NCBI GenBank assembly: GCA_949130495.1
Contig: OX422217.1
Location: 577,884,606 to 577,948,605 of the forward strand
Origin: Sambucus nigra
Lineage: Eukaryota; Streptophyta; Magnoliopsida; Dipsacales; Adoxaceae
Length of the DNA: 64,000 nucleotides
Direction of reading: 5' to 3'
This document shows positions 48,660 to 60,601 of this stretch, piece by piece; within the stretch, counting starts at the first letter, position 1; each line of letters starts with the position of its first letter. A program made the translations under genes and the position numbers. The notes below the pieces were generated by a model. It saw nothing but the letters and a program-made list of their open reading frames with translations, did not search any database and was not told the DNA's origin.

Positions 48660-49345
48660 GAACTTCTAGTTTTGATTGAGGGAATATATCTATTGGAACT
48701 TCAGGTCCACATATCTTTTAATAAGTTAAGTATTACAAATAGTAATTAGTGTACTTGTGGTAACAATATTAACTAAGGATCTTTATGTCCCAAATTAATG
48801 ATGATTGGGGGACATCCGGTCCATACTCATTCATTTAGATAATTAAAACTTCAAGTTTGATTATGATATATTTTCCTAAGACTTTGGGTTCAAATATTTT
48901 AGGAACTTCAGGTCCAACTATTTTAATGAAAATAAATTTTAAGTCCCACATTTGAATAATTATCGGGGAGCTTCATGTCGCAATTGTTAATAATTCAGGT
49001 CCCAATTTTGAATATTTAGATATCTTTAAGTTGATATTGTCTAACATGGAAACTTCAGGCCTCGAGTTATAATAGTTATATGAGAACTTCAAGCCCCTAA
49101 TGAAAATAACTATATGTGAACTTCGGGTCCTAAAATTCATATAGTAAATAAAAACTTTATGTTCCAATAATAATTAGGAACATCAAAACCCCCAGATTAA
49201 ATTATTATGGAATATCACGTCTTAAATATTGAATAAAAAATTCAATTTCAATTATAATTAACTCGAGAACTTCAGGACCCAATATTTTCTTGATAGTAAT
49301 TGGAAAACATTGTGTCCCAAAAATTAATTGGAAACTAGTTAATAA
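48660..49345 (+). repeat. Degenerate tandem repeat with GAACTTCAGGTCC core
   Basis: About 18-20 diverged copies of a 30-36-bp motif of the form GGAACTTCAGGTCC followed by an A/T-rich tail such as CAATTTTGAATAATT. Clear copies are at 48688, 48900, 49046, 49083, 49118 and 49264. Spacing is loose, so the array is old or under a length-tolerant constraint. Confidence 0.65.
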
Positions 49346-50306
49346 TTTTAGTTAGGTCTAAATAAATTTAGGGACACTTATACCAAGATTATAAATAACA
49401 CAAAGAAAATCTTAGATTCCATTTTTCATTAGGTGAATTTTCTCTTTTCATACAGAAAATGTAGTTGTCGAAAGAAGATTGGTAAATCTGCTATATAACA
49501 TTGAAGGTAAATAAAAATATACATTTTTGATAGTCTGCCAATTCATTTTACACGTTAAAAAAAATAGTGTAGTAGTATTAATACATTATACACTATAATA
49601 GTGTATATCATCTTACAAGTTTAAGATTGTTGATTTAAACTATTACTTAAATGATGTGTGTGTATATATATATACACATATATTTATATATATAAAGCAT
49701 ACATCCATATGCACAACAACCATGTTATAATCAAAAGCACGCATATAAATTAGTTTCACATGCACCTTTAACTTGTCAATATATGGGCAAAAGTAATGTT
49801 CAAATATACATAAAAAAGTCTATGTAAGAAGACATATAAGGATGTATAATAAACATATTAATATTCTTATTTCAAAATAAATGCATACCTAGGAAGACTA
49901 TGATCCTAATTCCAATTGGAAAAAGAAAATTACAAATCTCGATTTAGATCATAAGTAAATAAGTAAGTGTCGACGTGATGTTTGTCTAATGCGAGAATTA
50001 AGAATTAAACTTTTGTGGGCATCAAGATCGAGGAACCCAGCTATCACATGAACATGTTATAAAATAAATGACAAATAGAATTTTAGAGAAAGAAAAAACT
50101 TTTAATTTTATTAATATCTCAATACTTAAACGGTATCATTCATATTTATAATACAAAATAAATTATTTCAATAGACCCCTTCATAAATGTGGGATACAAA
50201 TATATATTCACTTATATATATTTTATAACAAACTCAATATTTTTTTGTCTCTTTCTACACAGAGCGAAAAAGAGATATCCGTTGAAATAAATTAAAAAAA
50301 TAAATA

Positions 50307-50307
<1 letters not shown>

Positions 50308-50402
<95 letters not shown>
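50308..50402. repeat. (AAT)n microsatellite
   Basis: About 31 trinucleotide units. The poly-Tyr and poly-Ile ORFs on the minus strand here are artefacts. Confidence 0.97.
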
Positions 50403-50403
<1 letters not shown>

Positions 50404-50754
50404 TGTATATGTATCCTTAAGACACATATTTTAAACATCAAAATAATAAACATTATAACTTCACATAAATATATATTCCCTCTATTCATTATTTTTAGAA
50501 TCATAATACGTAGTCTTAAATCACATATTATCCACCCCAAAAATCCTCATGTACATGTAACTAACAAATTACCCAGCCCAAAAACCGAGACATGTCCCCC
50601 CAATGTGGGGAGCCAATTTGTGAGAAAGGTTGCTATAGATTTGAAGATGGTCCGTTGCTCTATAAAGATAGTATAGAGTAATAATTGACTTTTATCCCCT
50701 AATAAAGAGAATCATCTGCCACTCGTTATTTACATTCAACCTTTTATTAGATAA

Positions 50755-51209
50755 GAGCATCAACAGTGGGGAGTCTCGTGAAAGGTAAGAATACAAATCC
50801 AAAAGCAGACTTTGCCTTTCGTTAGAATTAATTCTCACAGTGGTGAAAAGTCTGAAATTTGTAAAATCATTCCTACGAACAATAAAAGTTCGTAGGAAAC
50901 AAAATTAAAACTTCTTACGAACAACAGAAGTTCGTAGGAATTCTAACGAACTTCTGTTGTTCGTAAGAACCCAAAAATATGATAAAAATGATTATTTATA
51001 TTTCTTACGAACTTCATTTGTTCGTATCAATTGCTACGAACAAATGAAGTTCGTAGGAACCCTTACAGAATTTGTAACCGTTCTCTAAACTTGGAGAACG
51101 CTTACAAATTCTTCTACAGAATTTGTTCATTTTCATCCATCACTACATGCCTCAAATTCTGTAAAATTACAAAATCTCTTGTTTTCTTCTTCTCCCATTG
51201 TGGATGCTC
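50755..51209. mobile_element. Tourist-like (PIF/Harbinger) MITE with internal hairpins
   Basis: Terminal inverted repeats GAGCATCAACAGTGGGGAG and, inverted, GAGCATCCACAATGGGAG. TAA is duplicated at 50752-50754 and 51210-51212, the 3-bp target of the PIF/Harbinger type. At 455 bp it has no transposase. Inside are three near-perfect inverted repeats built on TACGAAC: about 50872-50901, 50917-50970 and 51002-51060. A 78-codon ORF at 51031-51267 crosses the element end and is not a gene. Confidence 0.9.
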
Positions 51210-51212
51210 TAA

Positions 51213-51879
51213 GGTGAGTTATAGGACGCTTTTAATTGCTGTGTACCATCATTGCGAAGTTGAGTAGCTTGTTCTATTCTCTATTGCTGATTAGCCTCAA
51301 TATGTTCCACCTGAAATTATAGCTAACATCATGTGGGACGAACATTTTTAATTTCCACGAGTTCTTGATAGGGAACTTTTTGGCTTAGAATCCCATTGAT
51401 TGCATTGATACCCTAACTCCAGGCTATATCGAAATTGAATTCTGTATTTTTCATTTGGAAGGACAAATATTTATGCGAATAGATTATTGTAATTAATTTT
51501 TGGGGTTAACCATAATTTTTTTCCTGAATTTTATTTCACTTTTTACTTTGTCACTTATATTTTTATTTTTTGAACATAATCGCCATGAACTTTATCTCTT
51601 GCCATTAAGATTTCTAGTTTTTTTATGAGAAAATGACTCATGCTCATGACACATGACATCAAATGAGGGTACTTTTGTCAATTCCAAAATAAATGGGCAT
51701 CTTAAATTTACTATATTACAAAAATAACTAAAAATAATTCAAAAAATTCAAAAATCCTAATAATATATAAAATATTAGGAAATTAAAAATATTTAAAAAT
51801 TCATAAAATTAAAAAATAATAATAATAAAACTGAAAATCACTAATAAATGTTTAAAAAATGATTCCCATCAAAATAAAA
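51213..51879. other. AT-rich spacer
   Basis: Nothing recognised. Phrases such as GGGTACTTTTGTCAATTCCAAAAT near 51666 are common in plant MITE or LTR remnants, but no termini were found. Confidence 0.4.
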
Positions 51880-52490
51880 TTTAATTTAAAAAATTAAACT
51901 GTTTTCATTTCAAAATTAATTTCGACCAAATAAAATAATTTTCAACAAAAGAAAATTATTTTCCAACCATAAAATCATTTCCAAATATAAAATAATTAAT
52001 TTCTAGCAAAAAAAACTGATTTTAGTAAAAACAAATTCGAATTTTTTTCCACCAAATAAAATGATTTTCAACAAAATGAAATTGTTTTCCTCCCAAAAAT
52101 AATTTTAAATCACAAAAAAGTAAATTTTCCAACAAAAAATAAAAAATAGAACTAATTTCAGCTTAAAAAAATTATTTCCAGAAAAAACTTTTTCTTCTTA
52201 ATAAAATGATTTTCAACACAAGGAAAAAAATTCTTCTAAAAAATTATTTCCAACTACAAAAAAAAAAGAATTCCAGCATAAAAGTAAAAAATAAAACTTC
52301 TTCTAGCTAAAAAAAATTAAGTCGGGAAAAAACACGTCGTCCACCAAATAAAATGATTTTAAACAAAAGAAATTTTTTTTCCTCCCAAAAAATTGATTTC
52401 CAACTGCAAAAAATAAATTCCAATAAAAAAATATAACTCATTTAAGTTAAAAAAATCTATTCCAAGAAAAAAACGTTTTCCAAATCTTAA
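51880..52490 (+). repeat. Degenerate A-rich tandem repeat, about 140-bp unit
   Basis: Four recognisable copies anchored by CCAAATAAAATGATTTTCAACAAAA at about 51925, 52060, 52198 and 52342, spaced about 136-144 bp. Each is followed by ATTTTCCTCCCAAAAA-like and AACTAATTTCAGC-like pieces. Confidence 0.7.
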
Positions 52491-52590
52491 TTAATCAAGC
52501 CCATCAAATTTATCAAAGCCACCAAATCCACTAGATCCATCTCAAACCCATCAACACATGAAACTCACTAGATCCATATGTCTTCTTCTC

Positions 52591-52683
52591 TTAGTTGCGA
52601 GGAGATAAATATAAAGAGGGGCGGAAGGAGAGGGTGGAATGAGGGGTTGTGTAGAGGGAGACGAGGGTAGACATGGCTGCCAT
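52591..52683 (-). CDS. Short ORF with transit-peptide-like sequence, probable gene fragment
   Basis: 30 codons: MAAMSTLVSLYTTPHSTL and onward, ending SPRN. Rich in Ser, Thr, Leu and Pro with Arg and Lys but few acids, like the N terminus of a chloroplast-targeted protein. A (CT)n leader of the plant 5'-UTR kind (52684-52711 on the plus strand as GA) directly precedes the ATG. No splice donor or continuing exon was found. It may be a promoter-plus-first-exon fragment caught by a transposon, or a chance ORF. Confidence 0.35.
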   Translation of the reverse strand: MAAMSTLVSLYTTPHSTLSFRPSLYLSPRN

Positions 52684-52684
52684 T

Positions 52685-52711
<27 letters not shown>
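52684..52711. repeat. (GA)n microsatellite
   Basis: About 13 GA units followed by a G-run; forms a CT-rich leader on the minus strand. Confidence 0.9.
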
Positions 52712-52716
<5 letters not shown>

Positions 52717-52829
52717 TGAGCGAAAGAGAGAGAAAGTGAAATAGGTATAAAAGACTTTTAATTTTTTTTTAAATGTGAGATAAAATTCCAAAATACCCCA
52801 TGCCATATATATGATCCTCTTTTTCGTTT

Positions 52830-53499
52830 GTTGATCTCTAAATTTGGGTGATATATTTGAATAATGATCTTCACTCTAGTTACCCAAAATTATAATCACG
52901 GATAAAGAAAAAAAAACTAAAAAGAAACGCAAGATTTCTACGTGATTCAACTCAATAAGGGAGCCTACATCCATTGGGTAATGCCATTAAGGGTTTAGGA
53001 CTTTGTTCTAGTTTCTTAGTTACAATCTTTAGGATTTGAATGATGTGTCCCCAATCAGCTGAGAGTTGGAATGTATTTATAGTAAGATAGGGAATGCCTT
53101 TATATCTTAGGCATTTACATCTTTACATGATAATATGCAGCTGGACATTGCTCAGGTATGTGCATGGTGACTGTTGAATATCCCACCAGTATTTCTCCAC
53201 CTTACTGATGGTTCATCTTCCTGGTTGTGATTGGCTGCGACCGACCAAAGGGTAGCTGAGCTGATCAGGTTTGCCCGTTGTTGAGGGTCAAATGGCAATG
53301 TCGACAGGTGTCACTAAAGTGCTCGTCCACTTGGCCTAATAATTTTAGGCTACAACAAAAGCCTCCAATACTTCATCCTTGATGGGATAGCAAAAGGATG
53401 GAGCTTTTGTTCTAAAATCTACCTGGCACCTTGGGAAAGCATTGGTTGGTAACCGACCTCAAGGACTTGTAATATTTCAATCCGTCATACTAAGTGAGA
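52830..53499. other. Unassigned repeat-like sequence
   Basis: No ORF. CTACGTGATTCAACTCAATAAGGGAG at about 52938 resembles phrases common in plant LTRs. It may be part of an LTR belonging to the decayed element that continues after 54540. Confidence 0.35.
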
Positions 53500-54540
53500 G
53501 TACGATTGCGACCTTAATAGAAGGATTTATATAATTAAATGTCCACCAAACACAAATCCAAATATTATCTGATTAATTTAGGTTTGCATGTGATGATCGT
53601 TCCAACCATATTAAATTAACTACGCAGGCAAGAGAAAACAAATATGAGGTAAAATTCCTAAAAAGGGCAAAACCTATTTCAGTACTTTGGACAGTTTTAC
53701 AGGATAGCTTACTTACAAAACTTATCCAAAGAAAACTACTCAGCTTCAGAGTATTCCACATATGGCGTTCCACCCTCGGTAACCATCGATCAACCTTTGT
53801 CTTCCTTCCTTCAACAATGATCGTCTCAAGAACCACAAGGTCAACACTGAAGAATGTCTCTCCATAAGAGTAACTCAGATATGAAATGCCTTAGGGATTC
53901 AAATGGATTCACACATATATTAGGGATAAAATTTGTGTATCAAAAGGTGTTATAAATCTAAATAAAGTGAGGATTTTTGCAGCAGTTAAACAGTTTTCGA
54001 TTTGCGAAAAGTTTCTGTGAAAAAATGTATGAAGCAGATATTTATAAGACGACACAAAATTTTAGGCGGCTTCATTCATTCAAACGAAAATAGCTTTGTT
54101 TCAACGAGAATAACATCTTGTTAGAACGAAAGCAAGGTTGTTCGAATGAAAACACTATCTCGTTAGAACGAGCTTCAAATGAGCTTCGGATAGTACGCCC
54201 TCGTTAGATGAACATTAGATAAAATGCAAAAACAAGCCTCTAACGAGTTAGACTTCTCGTTCAAACGAGAATGACTTCTCATTTGAACAAATTCACCAAA
54301 TTTTGAAAAAAATTTAAACATAAAAATTGCTTCATTTTTAATAAAAATATCTCCCAATATAAATGCAAATAAATCTGAACTCGTAATTTATTTATACCTT
54401 CGTAATGTGGAGATCATCTTGAACTTGGAGATGTTGGAGATTCGGTTCTTCACAATGGGTAGAGTCAAATGGTAACGGAATACGCCAAAATCTATGTAAG
54501 CGTAAGCAATGAGCAAATTACAAAAATTATGCTCTTATAC
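53500..54540 (-). repeat. Lone copia-like LTR, minus strand (borders approximate)
   Basis: Collinear with the LTRs at 55648-56758 and 59481-60601: shared TACTACTCAGATCCAGA-like, GTTCCACCCTCGGTA-like and ATACGCCAAA segments, the TCGTT.GAACGA block (54065-54300) and a TATAAATA box on the minus strand at 54039-54046. No internal region adjoins it, so it looks like a solo or truncated LTR. Neither end has a clear target duplication. Confidence 0.7.
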
Positions 54541-54694
54541 CAAGGCGGTAGTAATGAAATAGTTTAAAAAATAGTGAACCGCTTAAGGCTACATTGGTCT
54601 TTTGATCATCTGGGGATATAGGATGCCTTCGATATCTAAAATGCTTGGTACGTTTAATATTTTCAAATTTTGGAGATCAAGAGTCATCAGTCTC

Positions 54695-54702
54695 TATATA
54701 AA
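54695..54702 (+). promoter_or_regulatory. TATA box of the decayed transposon gene
   Basis: CTCTATATAAAGAGTCTCGC, about 150 bp upstream of the first ATG of the gene that follows, with a CT-rich leader between. Confidence 0.55.
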
Positions 54703-55647
54703 GAGTCTCGCCCCCTCAATCCCACTTCATCTTGCATTTTAAACTCCTTCCTTCATTATAGAGCTCTTACTTTGCAGTTTAAGGACTTCAACTGGTTGTT
54801 ACCACTGTAAGAACTTTTTTTCATCTTTTTTCTTTCTTATTTTTTAAGATGGTTTAAATTGTGGATGAGAGTTCTTTGGAAGAATTTATGATAAAGAGTA
54901 AAATTCCAGATTGGGTAACCATGGAATAGTTACTGGCCCTTGTGATCTATGTACTTTGAATGAGGGGCATTGGCTTCCCAACATATTTATCGCTGAGTGC
55001 AACATCAGTTTCCCCCCAAAGAATATATTCCTCGAATTTTGTCAATACTTTGATGTGGTCCCTGCTTAGGTGGCCCCAAACATTTGGAGGGTTATAAATA
55101 GATTTAACCGCCTTTACGAGCTATATGGAACTCAAATAAGAATAACTGAATTAATGTATTGCTATAGTTGGGGGACCACTGCTGACAACATTTACTATCT
55201 TAAGACACGATATTCTAATAGTACTTTTGTGGTGAACTTACCTGACCCTAATAAAGATTATTAGGATTATAGAATAATTGTTAAAAACTGACAGTATGCT
55301 CCTCTTTCTGAGGGTGTAGAATATAATGGGCTAAGATGCCCTCAGGAAGGGCATGGCATAGGTAGACATATTAAATATTTGTATATTTTCTTTCTGTCTA
55401 TTTTTTCCTTTATGGGTTCGCTGATAAGTACATTCATGTTTATGTTTTGCAGAAAGAAGGAAGAAAGACTGCCCCTGACTCAAAAGTGAATTTTGCTTAC
55501 TTGAAACACATTTCACCTATCCAATGGAGGATAAAAGAAGCTCACACACGCTCGACATTTGTCTTGCTTGATTACTGGAGTTCCATTACTTCTTTTGTAC
55601 CTTGGCCTATAGAAGATATCCGAATAGATCATCGTCTTCATCTGTTG

Positions 55648-56758
55648 TGCTAACACGTAGTGAACATGCTCGGAAAGGACATTTAAAAACAAAAATTCTA
55701 TTTCTGTCTTTTCTCAAATTAAATCCCAACACACACTTCAAATTTTACCAAATTTTTATTTCTAATTAAATTAAGTTTGAATAAGCTAAATGATCCAATC
55801 ATAAAAATTAACCAAAGCATGCAATCAAACACGACATAAAGGAAAAATCCCATTTCACGGCAATACCTATTTTTTAGCACTTTAGAAAATTTTACATGAC
55901 TTACAGAATACTTGATACACCCACAAGTATAATGAACAATATCTTCACAGAACTTCTAAAAAATACTACTCAGATCCAGAACAGTCCATAAGTGGAAGTT
56001 CACCATCAGTATCCACTGATCATCCTTTTTCCTTTTTCAGTCGTGATAACTCAATTCACTAGATCAGCCGTAGAAAATTCTCTCCACAAAGTGTATGCAA
56101 GATGCAAAACTTCTAGGGTTTTAAAAATATTCACAAAAACTATCCAGGGATGTAAAGTTGTGAATAAAAAGTGTTTTGATAATAAAAAACTTAAAAACTT
56201 TTGCAACAGATATGTAGGAAACGTTTTGTCAAAAGTCTTACAAAATTTGGAGTCAAAAGAGTTATTTATAGCCCTGACACAAAATTTAAGGCAACGAATT
56301 CATTCAAATGAGATTGACATTTCGTTTTAATGAAAAGTGCAGTTCATTCGAACAAGATAACAATCTCGTTAGAACCAACTTCTAACTAGCTTCTAACGAA
56401 TTAAAACAGTATGCCATCATTAGATGTTCGTTTGATGTAGAGACAAAATGACATTTAAATGAAAAGGCCATTTCATTCGAACGAGATTCTGATCTCATTA
56501 TAACGAAGCCAAAAAAATTATAATTTAAATTAAAAAATCCTGCCTTGGTTTTTTATAAAAAATAATTTCCCAAATAAAATTATGAATAGTTATGAAATCC
56601 TAAAAGATTTATACCTTCATGGGATGTAGAGGAGTCTTGAAATTTGAGATATTGGAGTTCAACTCGAGTTGACGGTGCTTATCGATTTGTAATGAGATAC
56701 GCCAAATTTGTTAAAGTGCAAATAATATCAATAAAAATCCTAAGCTAAAATATATACA
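55648..56758 (-). repeat. 3' LTR of the second gag-only element (1111 bp)
   Basis: On the minus strand starts TGTATATATTTTAGC and ends GTGTTAGCACA. Contains the palindromic block (56285-56515) and TATAAATA (minus, 56263-56270) immediately downstream. The 112-codon ORF at 55992 on the plus strand is antisense to the transcript and has a look-alike at 59678 only because both LTRs share sequence. Confidence 0.87.
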
Positions 56759-58482
56759 CTTAAAAATCTTTCCCTTTGACTATTCTGGTACACAACTAAC
56801 TGAAACCCAAATTATAAAAATTACCCATTTGTGACAAAAAAATCCTAACACTCTTGTCAATCCCTAGAAATGGAATGACATAGTGAAACTTCGCCTTCCA
56901 TCTCATTTTACTCTTCCCTTAGGCAACTTTGTATTTATTCGGTGTTAGATGTTCTTACTCTTGGATACCTACACACATGAAGTAAAGAAAGTACCAATGA
57001 TGCATAGAGTTTGAAATAGAAAACAAAAATCATAAAACACATAATGCGATATCCACTATAAATCAAATTCATCATCAAATCTTTCCCTTAATTTGTTCTC
57101 CCCTTTTTTGTTTGAAATGGACAAAGGAATGGAATCTAAACATGAAGTATTAAGCATCACATATGATAAGTAAGATACCAACATAGATATGTAAACAATG
57201 CACATGTAATGATAATCTCAAAGGAACGATGATGAGAACCCGGTTGGATTTTACCTTTAGTTTTGAAAATTTTCATTTTTCTAAAAAAAATGTACAGAGC
57301 ACAATAAATCATGGATGAAATGTAAATCGCAAAAACTCAAAACACGATAACATGTATAATATATGAAAAATATACCAAAAAATATCCAGCACACATATAT
57401 ATAGGTATAAACAACCACAAAACTCGACACAAAATGCATAAGCTTTACACACTAACATAATATCGATGTGTCTAAACATGTGGGATGGAATGAATGGGCG
57501 TAAACTAGATACAAATGAATTATAAACCAAACACTCAAATATGTTCAAGAAGTTCTAACTGATTGCAAAACTTTGTCAAACTAAGCTTTAGCCTCACTAA
57601 CAAGATAAGGTGAACTTAATGAACAAACAAGCACAATGCACACAAGCCTAGAATATTGGTGATTTTACAAATCAATAACATCATGACAAAATAAACATCA
57701 CTAGGATTAATTGTACAAACCCATTGATCTTCAACTAAATTCCCTCAAATATAAACATATATCATCTTTTATTTTCTTTTCTTTATTATTTTGAATAATC
57801 AAACATTAAACTATGTTGGCCCTCTTCGACAATATCTCTCTTTTTATTGCATTTAATATTTTTATTTGGCTCTTGTCAACGATGAATTTCTCGCAAAGAG
57901 ATTTTCTCCTTTAGTATCCCTTTCCCGTGCACTATCATATTTGTTAAACTAATCAAATATTCTCACGGGCAACGGTTCTTACATACACAAATTCCCCATA
58001 GTCACAAAACATGTAGATGAAAAATTTATGGGAGAACATCTCACAAAGCTCAAATATAAATGTGAATTTAACATTCAAAAAGCTCCTGCATGTATGTGCG
58101 GAGGCATATACAAAGTCGAATCCATTAAGCCAATCAAGATCGAAATAATTCCATGTAAGCATGATTAAGAACAATCTAAGTATGGAAAGTATGAAATGAA
58201 TTCGATTTCAACACATAAATATGTCATGTCAAATGTGTAAAACTAAAATACACAAAAATCAAAACCCTTTTTGAGTTTTTCTAAAAAATTTCAAAAGAAA
58301 ATACCAATTTATTAATTTTTGAAAACACACTCTAATTCAAAAGACAAGTAAAATATTTTTGTATTATTTCAATATGACACAATAAAAGAAAAAATACAAT
58401 CATTAAGATACACATGTCATAATACTAGAAGATATGTATCATGAAGCACAACTAGGGTATGACAAATAAAACATGCAAGCAA
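56759..58482 (-). other. Non-coding internal region of the second gag-only element
   Basis: No gene. Similar to 36420-37960, in the same order and orientation. AT-rich with several weak ORFs. Confidence 0.65.
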
Positions 58483-59279
58483 TCACCCATAAGATATAGC
58501 AGGTGAAGCATCATGTGCAAGCATGTGAGAATAAACTAATCTATAATCTAGAGCCTCCAAAATGAATTCCCTAACCCAAATAAATGTATACGTAAGGCAT
58601 CGAGTTTTGGGTAACAAAGGGATACTAGACTTCAACTTACTAGGACCTCTTCCAAGATCATAACAAAAATACCTAAGGTGACCTTTCATACCACAATGCG
58701 AACATGTGTAAACGCAAGGAATGTTAACTATGGATTGACCTTTTCTAGCATCCTTGAATATGGTTGACCCTCTAAAATAAACAATGGTCTTGATTTTAGT
58801 GATGGAAGAATTAGAATCATAGGAGTCAGTACCATCACTACAAACGCTATTCGAGACTTTTAAATAAACTTTTAACTTCAAAATTTTAAACTCAAGCAAA
58901 GACTTAAGACTCTTCAAGTTTAGGGACTCCTTCTTCATATATTTAATCATTCCTATAAGGTTATCTCGCTCCCCCTCAAAGATAGTGAATTTATCCCTAA
59001 GAGTTTTCTCACGTGCTCTTAAATCATTAATCAATTGATCATATCCTCATTGGCACGTAAAATCACCCTAGAAAATTTAGAGTCTTCTAATTCTTTCTCT
59101 AAAATTAGGACTCTATCACCACTCTCTTTATTTGACACTTTTAAAATTTTAGAATCACGGTCCATGTCCACAATCTTCTCACAAAAGAAATCTGTTTGAG
59201 TCTGAAAAGTTTGCAAAAGTTCTATAGTGGCTTTAAAACGAAAATTTTGTTTTTCAAGAATTTTAATTTTTTTTAGCAA
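58483..59279 (-). pseudogene. gag: Gag remnant: coiled coil plus CCHC knuckle
   Basis: Two overlapping ORFs (59279-59031 and 59034-58483) join through a one-base frame change at about 59032. They encode a Lys/Glu/Leu-rich coiled coil (KIKILEKQNFRFKATIELL, REKTLRDKFTIFEGERDNL), a Ser/Asp-rich hinge and the knuckle CSHCGMKGHLRYFC. Homologous in order to 38619-37981 (EKTLRNMF, EERDNLLG, KGHLRSFC). The N-terminal capsid part is missing. Conservation of the knuckle in both copies suggests that it matters for packaging or is simply young. Confidence 0.8.
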
Positions 59280-59403
59280 ACTTCAAATTCAAACGAGATA
59301 AATTTTCACTATGGCTATCAATCGAGAGAAAAAAAAATCAACTTAAGAGAGAAAGGTAAATAACCACACTAAATAAGAATCTACACGATAAATTAGTGAT
59401 CTC

Positions 59404-59477
59404 GCTCTGACACCACTTGTAAACGCATAAATGAGCTCTAATAACACTTCTAAAGGCTAAATAAAGCCATGATACAA
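59404..59477 (-). other. Primer-binding region with two candidate sites
   Basis: On the minus strand TTGTATCATGGC (59477-59466) lies next to the LTR end at 59481. TGGTGTCAGAGC (59415-59404), a better match to tRNA-Met, lies 62 bases further. If the second is the true site, the LTR would extend to 59418 and the left LTR would lack its last 65 bp; the target duplication favours the first. Confidence 0.5.
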
Positions 59478-59480
59478 CTT

Positions 59481-60601
59481 TGTTAACGCGTAGTGAACAC
59501 GTCTGAAAAGTATGGTTACAAACCAAAATTTTATTTTATATTTTCTCAATTTAAATTCTAACATACCTCAAATTTTACCAAACTTTAATTTCTGATTAAA
59601 TTAAGTTTGCATAAGCTAAATGATTCGATCACATAAATTAACCTAAGAATGAAATCAAACATGACAAATAAGGATAAATGTCTTTCAAGGCAAAAGTTAT
59701 TTTCAGCACTTTACAAAGTTTTACAAGACTATTGACGTACAGATTACTTGATACACTAACAAGTATAACGCGTAGTGCATTCACAGAATTTCTAAAGGAT
59801 ACTACTCAGATCCAGACCAGTTCATTTGTGGCAATCCACCCTTGGTATCTACCGATCAACCTTTTTCCTTTTTCAGTCATGATCATTCGAGTCGTAAGAT
59901 CAGTTGTAGAGAATCCTCTCGACAAACTATATACAAGATACAAAACTTCTAGGGTTTCAAATAGATTCACAAAATCTATTTGGAGATGTAAAGTTGTGAA
60001 TCAAAAGTGTTTTGGTAACAAAAAACTTGAAAACTTTTGCAATAGATACGCATGAAACATTTTATTAAGTCTTACAAAATTTGTAGTCAAAACAGGTATT
60101 TATAGACCTGACATAAAATTCGAGGCAGCAAATTCGTTCGAATGAAAATTAAAGTTGTTCAAACGAGATTGGCATTTTTAAACAAAAACTACAGTTTGTT
60201 AAAATGAGAGAAATCTCGTTAACACCAGCTTCTAACGAGCTTTTAACGAATTGAAACAGTATGCCATAATTAGATGTTCGTTCGATGTAGAGATCAAACG
60301 AACTTCAAACGAAAATGCCATTTCATTCGAACAGGATTGTGATGAAACCAAAAAATTTATTTTTTGAATTAAAAAATCCGACCTCGATTTTCTATAAAAA
60401 AAAACATCCCAAATAAAATTATGAATATTTATGGAGTCCTAAAAGATTTATACCTTCATGAGATGTAGAGGTGTCTTGAACTTGGAGATGTTAGAGTTCT
60501 ATTCAACATAACGGTGTGTGTCAATTTGTAAGAGGATACGCCAAATATGCCAAAGTGCAAAAAATGAATAAAAAGCCTAATCTTAATTATTTACGCTTAC
60601 A
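59481..60601 (-). repeat. 5' LTR of the second gag-only element (1121 bp)
   Basis: On the minus strand starts TGTAAGCGTAAATAATT and ends CGCGTTAACA. Palindromic block at 60118-60350; TATAAATA on the minus strand at 60098-60105, right behind the block. Confidence 0.87.

Larger units (their letters stand above)
48144..50754. other. Gene-free spacer with microsatellites
   Basis: No ORF or TE core was recognised. It includes a TATA-like TATAAATA at 48214-48221 in a stretch that reads like a plant promoter and leader, (TA)n at 48461-48491, a degenerate tandem repeat (listed separately) and an AAT microsatellite. Composition is strongly AT-rich. Confidence 0.6.
55648..60601 (-). mobile_element. 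Second gag-only copia-like element, minus strand
   Basis: LTRs 55648-56758 and 59481-60601 are homologous and bound by TG and CA. Flanks are TGTTG (55643-55647) and TATTG (60602-60606), a target duplication with one change. On the minus strand: 5' LTR, primer-binding region, gag remnant (59279-58483), about 1.7 kb without genes, a purine-rich tract CAAAGGGAAAGATTTT (about 56775-56762), 3' LTR. No pol. Architecture and internal sequence match the element at 34224-39637, though the LTRs are diverged. Confidence 0.87.

Noticed and set aside
50212..50540. Poly-Tyr and poly-Ile ORFs on the minus strand
   Set aside because: They are translations of the AAT microsatellite.
55992..56330. 112-codon plus-strand ORF similar to the one at 59678-60055
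   Set aside because: The similarity is explained by the two LTRs being copies of each other; the ORFs are antisense to the element and differ by stops and frames.
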